A model generated the notes under the pieces. It saw only the letters and a program-made list of their open reading frames with translations. It was not told where the DNA came from and searched no databases. From the NCBI GenBank assembly GCA_963808135.1, contig CAWEFA010000119.1, forward strand, positions 51,119 through 115,118: a DNA stretch of 64,000 bases, written 5' to 3'. The DNA is from CAWEFA01 sp963808135. Its GTDB lineage: Bacteria > Bacteroidota > Bacteroidia > Bacteroidales > DTGW01. Made by a program: the position numbers and the translations under genes. Positions 37,303 through 46,112 of the stretch are shown piece by piece (the stretch's first letter is position 1; the number at the start of each line of letters is the position of its first letter).

Positions 37303-39924
37303 TTAAAATTCAATGCCTATTAATAACACGTCATCAATTTGTTTTCTCTCGCCTTTCCATGTGTCAAAGTCTTCGACAAAATATTCGTAATACTGGGTCA
37401 TTGAAAATCCGGCATTATTTAAAATTATATCCCTGACCCTTCCCGGTGAATATTTTTTATTTTCTGCACCGCCCAATTGGTCGGATATGCCATCGGAAAA
37501 AAAGAAAATTTTATCGCCGGATAGTATATTAATTTGATAGTTAGTGAAAAGCTCTTCTGTTTTGTTGCGTAAAGGGATTCCCCCTATTGCCTTGCGATCG
37601 CCTTTGTATTCGGTTAATTCCCCTTTGCGAAGGAGATATAATGGCCTATGTGCACCGGCAAAATACAATTCTTTCTTTTTAATATTTATTTTGCATAAGG
37701 CAATGTCCATTCCATCGCGGCCACTGGCGTCTTCACCGGTCCTGCTTCAGGGTTGCCCTTACCCAATAATGCAACATATCGCAAATTTTTCCTGCGTTCA
37801 TGTCTTTTTCATTATCGACAATATTATTGAGCAGGAAATACCCGATGAATGAAAGCATTGCCCCGGGAACGCCATGTCCTGTGCAATCAACAGCAGCAAT
37901 ATAAATAAGGTCGTTCTTTGTAAAAAACCAGGGGAAATCACCGCTAACTACATCGCGCGGTTTATAGAAAATAAATGATTTTGGAAAGTAATCACGGATC
38001 ATTTTGTTATCCGGCAATATGGAAGTCTGGATGCGCTGTGCGTAATTAATACTGTCTTCAATTTTTTTGTTTTTATCCTGGATTTCAAGTTCAATACGTT
38101 TTGCTTCAGTGATATCGTGACCAATAAAAAGTACTGTTTCAAGTTCATTTTCGTTAAATTCCGGGATTGCGTCAAAATTCATTATCCGCGTTATTGTTTT
38201 TTCGGCTATTTTAACAGGTGTTTTTATTTCACGGTTAATTTTTTCGGGCTTTGATTTAAGCTGTCTGAGCGATGTCCTGAAGAATTCCCTCAATTCATCT
38301 ACCATTAGAAGTTCATCTATGGTTTTATTGATAACCATTTTGGCTTCGATACCGAAATAGTCTTCAACAACCGGGTTTGCATAAAAGAAATGCCCTTGAA
38401 GGCTTAACCTTAATATTAAATCAAGCGAATTTTCAGAGAGTGATTGCATTTTGCTTTTCATCCGCTCTTCTTTCTCAGCCCTTTTTCGCTCGGTAATGTC
38501 TTGCGAATTAAGTAAAAGACCTTTAATAGCCGAATCGTGCAACAGGTTACGGCCGGTAGTTTCAAGAAATATTTTTTGGCCGTCCTTTTTCATATATATG
38601 TACTGTATCGTAATAACTTCCAAAGGATTTTCCATTAATTGTTTGAACATATTTCGGATTTCCTGTTCTCCTTTTCGTGTTAAACGATCGAAATATTTGC
38701 CATGGTTCATTTCTTCGAAGGAATAGCCCAATATTCTTTGTACCGATGGACTTTGGTACATTAAATTCAGATTTTCGTCATAGATAATTATTAATTCAGA
38801 AGAGTTTTCAAGTAAGGAATTGATACGTTTTTGAGCATTTTCTACTTCTTTAATCTGACCTTCAAGTTTCTCATTAGATTTTTGGAGCTCTTCCTGGGTA
38901 GCCCGCATTTCTTCTGCGTTCTGGCGTAATTGTTCTTCATTTTCCTGAAGTTCCTCTGTCATTTTCTGCGACTCCAGCAGAAGGCGCTCGGTTTTCTGAT
39001 TAACCCGGAGATTAAAAATAGTTCGGGCAATTATCTCACCCAGTTCTTTCATAAAAGTTATGGTCAGGTCGGGAATTTCTTCCTGTAGTGAAGCAAATTC
39101 AAGTACGCCCTGAAGTTTTTCATCGGAAATTAATGGGACCAATAGCAGGCTTTTCGGTTTTTTATCACCCAAAATCCCTGAAGTAATGGTAACATAATAA
39201 TCGGGTATTTCGGTCCGGTAAATGATGTCCATTTCGTAGCGCATTCGCCTACCAGCCCTTCGCCTAATGAAAATTCCTGGTTAATGTATTTTTTTCGGCT
39301 ATAGGCAAATGTTGATACGTTGACTATTTTGTTTCTTTCGTCGTCATAAATATAAAATGCTCCCTGGATTGCATTAATATAGCTAATAAGGTTAACAATT
39401 ACTTCGTAAGCCAGGTCATTGATTTTATTATGAAGGCGCAATATGTATGAAATTTTTTCTTTTCCTTCGGCAATCCAATTTTGTTCAGCTTCTTTTTTAT
39501 TATTCATCAGGAGGTTATTGCGCATAAGCAGCAATGACTTTCCAAGTATGTCGGTATCGCTTGAGATAGAAAATTCGCTGTGATAATTGCCTTCCCCTAT
39601 TTCTTTGGCAAATTGTGCGGTAATATCCATTCGTTCCTGCATTTGCCTAATTTCCGAATTATAATAAGCCCTTTCATCGAGAAAGTTTTTGAGAAAATAA
39701 TATATAAAAATGACCAAAATAAAAGGAATCAGGTCGACAATAAAAAGAGATGGGCTTTTAAGGTGAATGAATAAAATACTTGAAAAGGATATTTGAGTTT
39801 TCCAAAGGGCAATTTCAATAATCCATAAAGAAAATGGCAATACCAATGAACATATAAACCCTAAAAGTGAAATGGATTTTATATTTTTAATTGTTAATAT
39901 TTTATTTTTTAATGAATCAGGCAT
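37303..39924 (-). CDS. Membrane GAF-PAS-PAS-SpoIIE phosphatase, SiaA analogue (two frameshifts)
   Basis: About 874 residues. N-terminal transmembrane helices (SISLLGFICSLVLPFSLWI, SLFIVDLIPFILVIFIYYF) are followed by a GAF domain (LGEGLVGECA ... ITSGILGDKKPKSLLLVP), a coiled coil, two PAS domains (LLENSSELIIIYDENLNLMY; NSLDLILRLSLQGHFFYA) and a SpoIIE PP2C domain (VVSGDFPWFFTKND, AAVDCTGHGVPGAMLSFIG, FFSDGISDQLGG, DDVLLIGIEF). Frames change near 39240 and near 37735; both joins restore conserved sequence. It probably dephosphorylates the SiaC-like protein in response to a signal sensed by GAF and PAS. Confidence 0.85.
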
Positions 39925-39936
39925 GAATCATGAGCG

Positions 39937-40704
39937 CTATTTAATTTTAACAATTATTTTCCCTAATAATACGGCAAGCTTTTCGAATAGTTTTTCGAAA
40001 TCTTTATCATAGGCCTTAAATGTTGCCAGCTCAGCAACTGCAATTATTTCTTCTTTATCGGGGATTGGGAAAATCAGCAGGTTGTTAGGGGAACTTTTTC
40101 CTAATCCTGAGGCAATTGTAAAATAATCTTCAGGCACATTATTAATATTAAGTATTTTTTTGTCCTTGGCTGCCTGGCCAGGCAATGTTTCACCTTCAAT
40201 AAATGAGTCAGGAGGCTGGTTGGAATAAAAGGCATATTTACCTATTGGATGAAATTGACCATCGGTTTTATTTTTAACATAAAAAACACCCTGGACAAGT
40301 TCAGAAACTTTTGCAATATTGGCTAATATTTTTTCGGAAAAATTTTCTAACGTAAGGTTTTGTGGGGATTGTGGGATAATTTGTTTTATAATTTCATCAA
40401 CATTAAGTTCTTTTTGCTCTTCAGGTTCAGTTTCTATTTTTAATATTTCATCTGAAGTTTGCCTGTTTTGCATTATTTCTTTCAAATTTGTTTCTTTTTC
40501 AATTAATTGCTGTGAATATCTGAAAACAATGAAAAACATTGTGAAGTTAAGAATAAGATTTAATATGACGTAAATTATATTATAGGCGCTAAGCTTTCCG
40601 GCGATAATGAAATTCAAAAAAATGTTGGTAAGAATAAATGAAATAATTATTACCAATAGTAAAATAATATATGTGAATATTTTTAAGTTTTTAATTGAGA
40701 TCAT
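39937..40704 (-). CDS. Membrane-anchored GAF-domain protein
   Basis: 255 residues. Two N-terminal transmembrane helices (FTYIILLLVIIISFILTNIF and VILNLILNFTMFFIVFRY) are followed by a short charged coiled coil (about 65-105) and one GAF domain (about 115-255) with EGETLPGQAAKDKKILNINN and TIASGLGKSSPNNLLIFPIP. There is no output domain. The GAF resembles those of the two larger sensors in the same operon. Its start overlaps the cheB stop by 4 bases (ATGA), so translation is probably coupled. Confidence 0.75.
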   Translation of the reverse strand: MISIKNLKIFTYIILLLVIIISFILTNIFLNFIIAGKLSAYNIIYVILNLILNFTMFFIVFRYSQQLIEKETNLKEIMQNRQTSDEILKIETEPEEQKELNVDEIIKQIIPQSPQNLTLENFSEKILANIAKVSELVQGVFYVKNKTDGQFHPIGKYAFYSNQPPDSFIEGETLPGQAAKDKKILNINNVPEDYFTIASGLGKSSPNNLLIFPIPDKEEIIAVAELATFKAYDKDFEKLFEKLAVLLGKIIVKIK

Positions 40705-41270
40705 GTCGTTGTATTTTTAAACTGTCTAAAAAAATTTATTAGTTTATCGAATGACAGGACATAATTAACTTTCGTAATCTGTAATGCTGCTTCTGTCATA
40801 GTTTTTACTTCGCAATCATCGGGGTTTTGAACAATTGTAAGGCCTCCAAACTCGGAAACTTTTTTCAGGCCAATTGCACCATCTTTGTTCGCGCCCGAAA
40901 GTATTACCCCTATGAGTTTATTTCGGTAAACATGGGCAGCTGTAATAAAAGCAAGGTCTATTGAAGGCCGGGAATGATTAACAGGTTCCTCGGTCGATAA
41001 AGCAAAACGGTTTCCCATCTCAATGTACATATGGTAATTTGCAGGTGCAAGATAAGCTTTTCCCGGTTTAATGGCTTCCTTATCAAATGGCTCAACAACA
41101 GGTATATTGGATTTTAACGATAAAGCTTCAACGAAGCCTGTACGTACATGTTTCAGGCGGTGCATGCAAAGAAATACCGGCAAATTAATATCCTGGGGAA
41201 TTGCGCCCAGAATACTTGCAACAACCTGGAAACTACCTGCTGATCCACCTAATATTATTGCTTTGTACAT
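40701..41270 (-). CDS. cheB: CheB-type protein-glutamate methylesterase without receiver domain
   Basis: 189 residues covering only the catalytic domain of CheB. The Ser nucleophile lies in LGGSAGSFQ (residue 10), the His in LCMHRLKH (residue 37) and the Asp in GVILSGANKDGAIGL. KAYLAPANYHMYIEM and NHSRPSIDLAF are standard CheB segments. The missing N-terminal receiver means activity is not controlled by CheA phosphorylation in the usual way. It sits between a CheR-like gene (9 bases upstream) and a GAF gene (overlapping). Confidence 0.92.
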   Translation of the reverse strand: MYKAIILGGSAGSFQVVASILGAIPQDINLPVFLCMHRLKHVRTGFVEALSLKSNIPVVEPFDKEAIKPGKAYLAPANYHMYIEMGNRFALSTEEPVNHSRPSIDLAFITAAHVYRNKLIGVILSGANKDGAIGLKKVSEFGGLTIVQNPDDCEVKTMTEAALQITKVNYVLSFDKLINFFRQFKNTTT

Positions 41271-41279
41271 TATCCGTTT

Positions 41280-42110
41280 TTAAATTTTTTTATAAATACT
41301 TTCGGTATCATTGATAAGCCTGAAATATTTAGAACTTAAAATACCAACCTGTTCTTTTATCCCAAGAACCAGATAACCACCTGTTGTTAAGCTATCGTAA
41401 AAAACTTTCAGCGTTTTGTCGTGAAAGGTTTGTGTAAAATAAATAAACTGGTTTCGGCAAAGTATAAGTGTTATGTTTTGGGGCGAATTATCAAAATTAA
41501 TATTTTGCTTAATAAAATTTACATTCCTTATTAATGAATTGTCCCTTACAACTTGTTCCCCATTAACATTGTAATAATCGGAAAACTGTTTTTTGCCCTG
41601 GTACCTTATATAATTGTCCCTGCTGACATCGGTTTTGAAACTCTGGAAATTGCCTTTTTTAATATCGTTGATGGTTAAATCATTTATACTTGTTGCAATT
41701 ATCTCAGCATTTTCTAACCTGTTTAATTCTTTTAATATTATTGCCAGCGTAAATAGCTCATCTCCAGAAATACAAAACGGCAACCATATTTTAGGTTTCA
41801 AATTTTCCTGAAATATTTTAGGCAACAATTCGTCCCGTAAATTACGCCATAATGCCGGATCACGAAACATTTCAGTTGATTCCACTGAAATTTCTTTTAA
41901 AAAATTCTGAAAGAAAACTTCATCGTGGCGTAATTTTTCAATTAATAAATCGTGATATTTAAAGTTATGTTTTTGAATAACATTTTCGAACCTCCGCTTT
42001 AATGATATTAATGCATAATCGGAGAAATCATAATTATAAGTTTCTTTAATAACTTTTATTATGTTCCGGTAATCAATAATTCCAATTTCAAATTCAAGGG
42101 AATTTTCCAT
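41280..42110 (-). CDS. CheR-like protein with altered SAM-binding motif
   Basis: 276 residues with CheR architecture: N-terminal helical domain (YNYDFSDYALISLKRRFENVI), the loop VESTEMFRDPALWRNLRDELLP, and a C-terminal methyltransferase fold with LILCRNQFIYFTQTFHDKTL. The SAM-binding motif, normally a GCSTGEE-type sequence and GCSTGQEVYS in the paralogue at 44795-45634, reads FCISGDELFTLAI here. The Gly-rich signature is reduced. It may bind SAM weakly or act as a non-catalytic partner of the other CheR or of CheB. Confidence 0.8.
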   Translation of the reverse strand: MENSLEFEIGIIDYRNIIKVIKETYNYDFSDYALISLKRRFENVIQKHNFKYHDLLIEKLRHDEVFFQNFLKEISVESTEMFRDPALWRNLRDELLPKIFQENLKPKIWLPFCISGDELFTLAIILKELNRLENAEIIATSINDLTINDIKKGNFQSFKTDVSRDNYIRYQGKKQFSDYYNVNGEQVVRDNSLIRNVNFIKQNINFDNSPQNITLILCRNQFIYFTQTFHDKTLKVFYDSLTTGGYLVLGIKEQVGILSSKYFRLINDTESIYKKI

Positions 42111-42132
42111 AAATAAAATTTAATCAAATTGA

Positions 42133-44808
42133 TTATTCTTCTCCCTTCCTAAGCCTTTCTATTTCTTTATTTGCTTCTTCAAGCAATTGATATTTCAAAC
42201 GACGTTCAGTAATATCCTGGCCAAGAAAAAATATTTTAATTAAATTTCCTTTTTCATCGCTAACAGGAACAAACGAGGCCATAATCCAAATTCCCTCACC
42301 TGTAGGCTTTGAACGTTTAATATTTCCCACATACGGTTTATTTTTAATTACTTCGTTCCAGATTGTTTCAAATTGCTTTTTTTCTTCATCTTTTAAATAT
42401 ATGGTGCTTATTTTACCAATAAGTTCGTTGCGGGAATGGCCTGTTGTTTTACAATAATTATCGTTTATTTCAATAATTCGCCCTTCAGCAGAAAATTCGC
42501 AGCGTATAAAGGAGCTATCTATTGCAGAATCTAAAAACTCCAATTCCTTTAGAAGCTTTGCATTTTTTTGTTTAAATTCCTCCAACAAAATTTCAGTGGT
42601 TTTAGTTGATGTTATATTATTGGAGATACAAAGAACTTTTATAAGCATTCCGTCTTTATCGGTAATAGGGGCAAATGTTTGTTCGAGATAAATGTCTTTC
42701 CCATTGGGCAAACGGATTTTTTCCAATAATGATTGGGTTCGGCCTGAATTTAAATCGTTCCAGAAACGGTTAAGTTCATCGCTATTGCGGCTTAAAGTTG
42801 TGAATTCGCGATGGAAACGCCCAACAATATCTTCGCGTTTCGAGTTTAGCGTATTTACGAACAAGTCGTTAACTTCTATGATTTTCCCCGTTTTATCGAA
42901 AATCATTACCATTGCAGAATTTTGAATTGCTGTTAAGAATCCTGATATTTCGGCTTCGCGGCGATTGAAATCTTCCTGTGTAATACGCAGCATTTCCATG
43001 TTTTGCTGCATTTCTTCTTCCTGGTCGGTCATTTCTTTACCTTGCTTTTGCGATTGCTCCAGCAAGTTAGCTGTTCTTGCATTTATTTTAGCATTTGTAA
43101 TTGTTGATGCAATTGTTTGGCCAATTTTTTCAATGAATTCTATTTCGTGAGGTTCAAAAATATTGAAGGAAGCGAGTTCCACAACTCCCAATATTTCGTT
43201 TTCCAGCTTTAAAGGGATTATTAGTATGCTTTTTGGAGGAGCTTCTCCCAAACCCGATGTTACGGTTAAGTAATTTTCGGGTATATCAGTCAGGAAAATC
43301 CTTTCTTTTTCAAGCGCTGCCGTTCCGATTAATCCTTCGCCAAGTTTTACGGTTTGTTTCAGGTATTTTTTTCTGTCGTAAGCAAATGCAGCTATTAATT
43401 CAAGGTATATGTTATCTTTCTGTTCGTCATTGTAAAAGAATAGGCCACCCTGCAATGCATTGAGGTATTTTACCAGGTTTTGAACAATTTCATCGGCCAG
43501 CATATTAATATCATTGCTATGAAGCCTTAGAATTTCATTAAATTTAGCTAACCCTTCGTTTGCCCAAATGCGTTTCTTTTCTTCGTTTTTATATTTCTGA
43601 TCTTCAAGGTCGGCTTTTTTAAGGCTTTTTTCCATTTCAATCAGGGCATTGCCGAGAATATCGTCATCGCTTAACAGATGATAATAGTTATCGAGTTTTC
43701 CTTTGCCTATTTCAATTGCAAATTCAGCTTTTGTCATTAAACCTTCCACAACTTTATTTAGCGAACCTGCAATTTCGCTCATCTCATTTTTTTGATCGAA
43801 ATTAAGAGGTTTAGGCAATTTACCTTTTACCATTTTTGAAAGATAATTTCTTATATCTTCCAAAGGCTTATGGAAAAAGATGTTTATGTAAAAATTTAAT
43901 AAGTAAATTGCAAATAATAAAAGCACGGTAATTGCAATAAGCCAAAAATAACCTAACCGGATTGCATGGCTCATTTCCTGGTTTATCTGGTTTCTTAACT
44001 CGTTAACATTTAAAGCAAATTGTTCTTTAGCATTTTTTATTTGACCAAAAATACCGTCATTTACTGTTAAACCAATAGTTTGATCAATATCGCCAAGGTT
44101 ATTGATATGTTCGTCTAACTTTTGAAGTTTTGATATTAATAACAGTTTTGGGGCTTTTGTTGAAAGAATGGCATAGGCTTTTGCTTCTTCATTCACAATT
44201 TTAATTTTATTTAAAATAGAAGGGTCTTTTTTAATGATATATTCATTTTTAAGGTCAGAAATTATATTTATTTTATTGCTAATATTGGCAAGGCCTTCAT
44301 CATTGCATAAATTTAATAGGTCGTCAATTTGGAAATTAATTTGTCCTGTTAATCCATAACCATTATAGCCTTTTTGTTTAAGCAACCCGGTATAATTTTC
44401 AAAGCAGTTGTTATATTTTTTTAGCTGTTGGATAATTTTCTGGGACAGCTGTATTATCTCCTTATTCCCATTAATAAAGTAATTGTTTGAAATATGGTTT
44501 GAAGTATTAACAAGGCTTGCAGTATAAGCGTTTATTTCCTCAATATATTTGCTTTTGCCTGTTTTAAAGAAATCATAATCAAGAGGAATAATATTGAACA
44601 TTACATTTTTTAAACTGTCCAGAGTGTATTTTGACTCGGAAAGCATTGTTGCTTCGTTATTGAGTTTGTAATATTCTTTTAAATTTTTGATTTGGTCAAT
44701 AGTGGTAAGGAACAATATGAAAACCAGTGTTGCTAAAGTATAAACCACGATAGCAAACCTTCTTTTTAATGATAAATGAATTTGTTTCATCCAGTTATTT
44801 TTTAACAT
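42133..44808 (-). CDS. Transmembrane HAMP-GAF-PAS-PAS sensor lacking an output domain
   Basis: About 891 residues from the ATG at 44808, which overlaps the cheR stop by 14 bases; an ATG at 44790 is an alternative. The first helix (FAIVVYTLATLVFILFLTTI) precedes a helical periplasmic sensor of about 260 residues. The second helix (LGYFWLIAITVLLLFAIYLLNFYI) leads to a HAMP domain (FHKPLEDIRNYLSKMVKGKL). A GAF domain (LGEGLIGTAALEKERIFL, TSGLGEAPPKSILIIP), a coiled coil and two PAS domains follow (LTAIQNSAMVMIFDKTGKII; CKTTGHSRNELIGKISTIYL). It ends KEIERLRKGEE with no kinase, phosphatase or cyclase domain. Confidence 0.8.
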   Translation of the reverse strand: MLKNNWMKQIHLSLKRRFAIVVYTLATLVFILFLTTIDQIKNLKEYYKLNNEATMLSESKYTLDSLKNVMFNIIPLDYDFFKTGKSKYIEEINAYTASLVNTSNHISNNYFINGNKEIIQLSQKIIQQLKKYNNCFENYTGLLKQKGYNGYGLTGQINFQIDDLLNLCNDEGLANISNKINIISDLKNEYIIKKDPSILNKIKIVNEEAKAYAILSTKAPKLLLISKLQKLDEHINNLGDIDQTIGLTVNDGIFGQIKNAKEQFALNVNELRNQINQEMSHAIRLGYFWLIAITVLLLFAIYLLNFYINIFFHKPLEDIRNYLSKMVKGKLPKPLNFDQKNEMSEIAGSLNKVVEGLMTKAEFAIEIGKGKLDNYYHLLSDDDILGNALIEMEKSLKKADLEDQKYKNEEKKRIWANEGLAKFNEILRLHSNDINMLADEIVQNLVKYLNALQGGLFFYNDEQKDNIYLELIAAFAYDRKKYLKQTVKLGEGLIGTAALEKERIFLTDIPENYLTVTSGLGEAPPKSILIIPLKLENEILGVVELASFNIFEPHEIEFIEKIGQTIASTITNAKINARTANLLEQSQKQGKEMTDQEEEMQQNMEMLRITQEDFNRREAEISGFLTAIQNSAMVMIFDKTGKIIEVNDLFVNTLNSKREDIVGRFHREFTTLSRNSDELNRFWNDLNSGRTQSLLEKIRLPNGKDIYLEQTFAPITDKDGMLIKVLCISNNITSTKTTEILLEEFKQKNAKLLKELEFLDSAIDSSFIRCEFSAEGRIIEINDNYCKTTGHSRNELIGKISTIYLKDEEKKQFETIWNEVIKNKPYVGNIKRSKPTGEGIWIMASFVPVSDEKGNLIKIFFLGQDITERRLKYQLLEEANKEIERLRKGEE

Positions 44809-45634
44809 ATAATTGGTCTCTTTTTTCAAAAAATGAAGCGCTCGGCCCAAGAATTGTTTCATGCATTCCCAAAACAAGGTATCCGCCGCTATAAAGGCAA
44901 TCATGAAACATATTAAATACCCTGTTTTGTAAATTATAATTAAAATATATAATTACATTCCTGCAAAAAATTAAATCGAATTTACTATAAAATATATTGT
45001 TCTCCCTAACAAGATCGTGTTTTTTAAACATAGGTTTTGTTGAAAGAAATGGCTGCATTTTAATTAGGTCGTTTACCTTATCAATTTCAAAATATTTTGA
45101 ATAAGGCACATCGTTATAACTTTGGTGGTTATACGGATGTTCTTTTATTGCTTTGTCGAAATTATCAAGATACCCTATGTTGAACCGGTATCTGTAAATA
45201 CCTTTCTGGGCTGTATCCAGCACATCGGAATTAATGTCTGAGCCGTAAATTTTGGCTTTATCTAATAGGCCAAGTTCGTTCAAAAGTATCATCATTGAAT
45301 AAACTTCCTGGCCTGTTGAGCAACCCGTGTGCCAGATATTAATTGTATTATATTCTTGTAAAGCAGGAAGTACTTTAAACCGAAGTATCTGCCAAATTTG
45401 GGGGTCCCTGAAGAGTTCAGTAGTGTTAACTGTAATTTCTTTAACTATTTTTTCGGCGAATTGCTGGCTTTTTTTTAATTCATTTATTAAGCTGTGAATA
45501 TCAATTTTATTATCCATAAGCACCTTAGCAAGCCTGCGTTTCAATGATTTCTCGGAATATTCGCTAAAATCGTATCCCGAAGCAGTTTTTAAAGCTTTCA
45601 CAAAAGCCTGAATATCCTGATCTTCAACTATCAT
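44795..45634 (-). CDS. cheR: CheR-type chemoreceptor methyltransferase
   Basis: About 279 residues from the ATG at 45634 (MIVEDQDIQAF); codons upstream to 45667 are open but overlap a likely promoter. N-terminal CheR domain (GYDFSEYSEKSLKRRLAKVL), NTTELFRDPQIW loop, canonical SAM motif NIWHTGCSTGQEVYSMM, and LIFCRNVIIYFNYNLQNRVF near the end. It methylates Glu residues of chemoreceptor-like substrates. It is first in the run of eight same-strand genes; the nearest typical chemoreceptor gene is about 40 kb away at 2456-3906. Confidence 0.93.
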   Translation of the reverse strand: MIVEDQDIQAFVKALKTASGYDFSEYSEKSLKRRLAKVLMDNKIDIHSLINELKKSQQFAEKIVKEITVNTTELFRDPQIWQILRFKVLPALQEYNTINIWHTGCSTGQEVYSMMILLNELGLLDKAKIYGSDINSDVLDTAQKGIYRYRFNIGYLDNFDKAIKEHPYNHQSYNDVPYSKYFEIDKVNDLIKMQPFLSTKPMFKKHDLVRENNIFYSKFDLIFCRNVIIYFNYNLQNRVFNMFHDCLYSGGYLVLGMHETILGPSASFFEKRDQLYVKK

Positions 45635-45664
45635 GTTTATCATTGCCGAAATTCTTATAAAGAA

Positions 45665-45672
45665 CAAATCTA
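45665..45672 (-). promoter_or_regulatory. Probable -7 box for the cheR-to-siaC operon
   Basis: The minus strand reads TAGATTTG, matching TAnnTTTG, about 31 bases before the preferred cheR ATG at 45634. No TTG at ideal -33 spacing is visible, so support is moderate. Confidence 0.4.
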
Positions 45673-46001
45673 TAAATTGTTAACGAGATACTAAAACCAT
45701 TTTGCAGATATTTCCTACTAAAGCATATTAAAAATTACTTTTATTGATTAAACGGTTCTTGACAAATTTTATAAGATGTCGGATAAAGTAATTTGATGAT
45801 TAAAAAAATATATCAGGTTTCGTATATTTATAAGCTTGCCTGATTTTTTAGTAAAATTTTGTAAAGTTTTTTTGACAAATTCATACAAATAAACTGTGCA
45901 AAAGTTTTTTAAATCTTTTTGCCCATTAAAAAGAATTTAATTTTGATATTTAGAAAATAATTTAAAAACGTGCTAAATTTATTTTGTTTAAAAAATATTC
46001 A
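45673..46001. other. AT-rich intergenic region between divergent genes
   Basis: 329 bases with no gene. It should carry the promoters of the minus-strand chemosensory operon and of the plus-strand glycoside-hydrolase-like gene. TTATTTTG near 45979 is a near-match to the -7 box and would place the 46002-46076 element at the start of the transcript. No other structure recognised. Confidence 0.4.
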
Positions 46002-46076
46002 AATGAAACACCCATGATTCTGTAGTTCGCAAAAACGAATGAAGATAATGTGGGTGTTCTCCCGCAATTGCGGGAC
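46002..46076 (+). ncRNA. Putative structured 5' leader element, copy 2
   Basis: AACACCCA (from 46006) pairs with TGGGTGTT (46051-46058). Inside, TTCG and CGAA form a small hairpin. Just after the outer stem, TCCCGCAATTGCGGGA (46060-46075) is a perfect 16-base palindrome. The order (ATGAAAC, outer stem with inner hairpin, then CTC-CCCG) matches the element at 15427-15527, while the paired bases differ on both sides of the stem. It lies 37 bases before an exported-protein gene. Confidence 0.4.
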
Positions 46077-46112
46077 AAGCTATACGACCATAAAAGATAA
46101 AATTATCTACGT

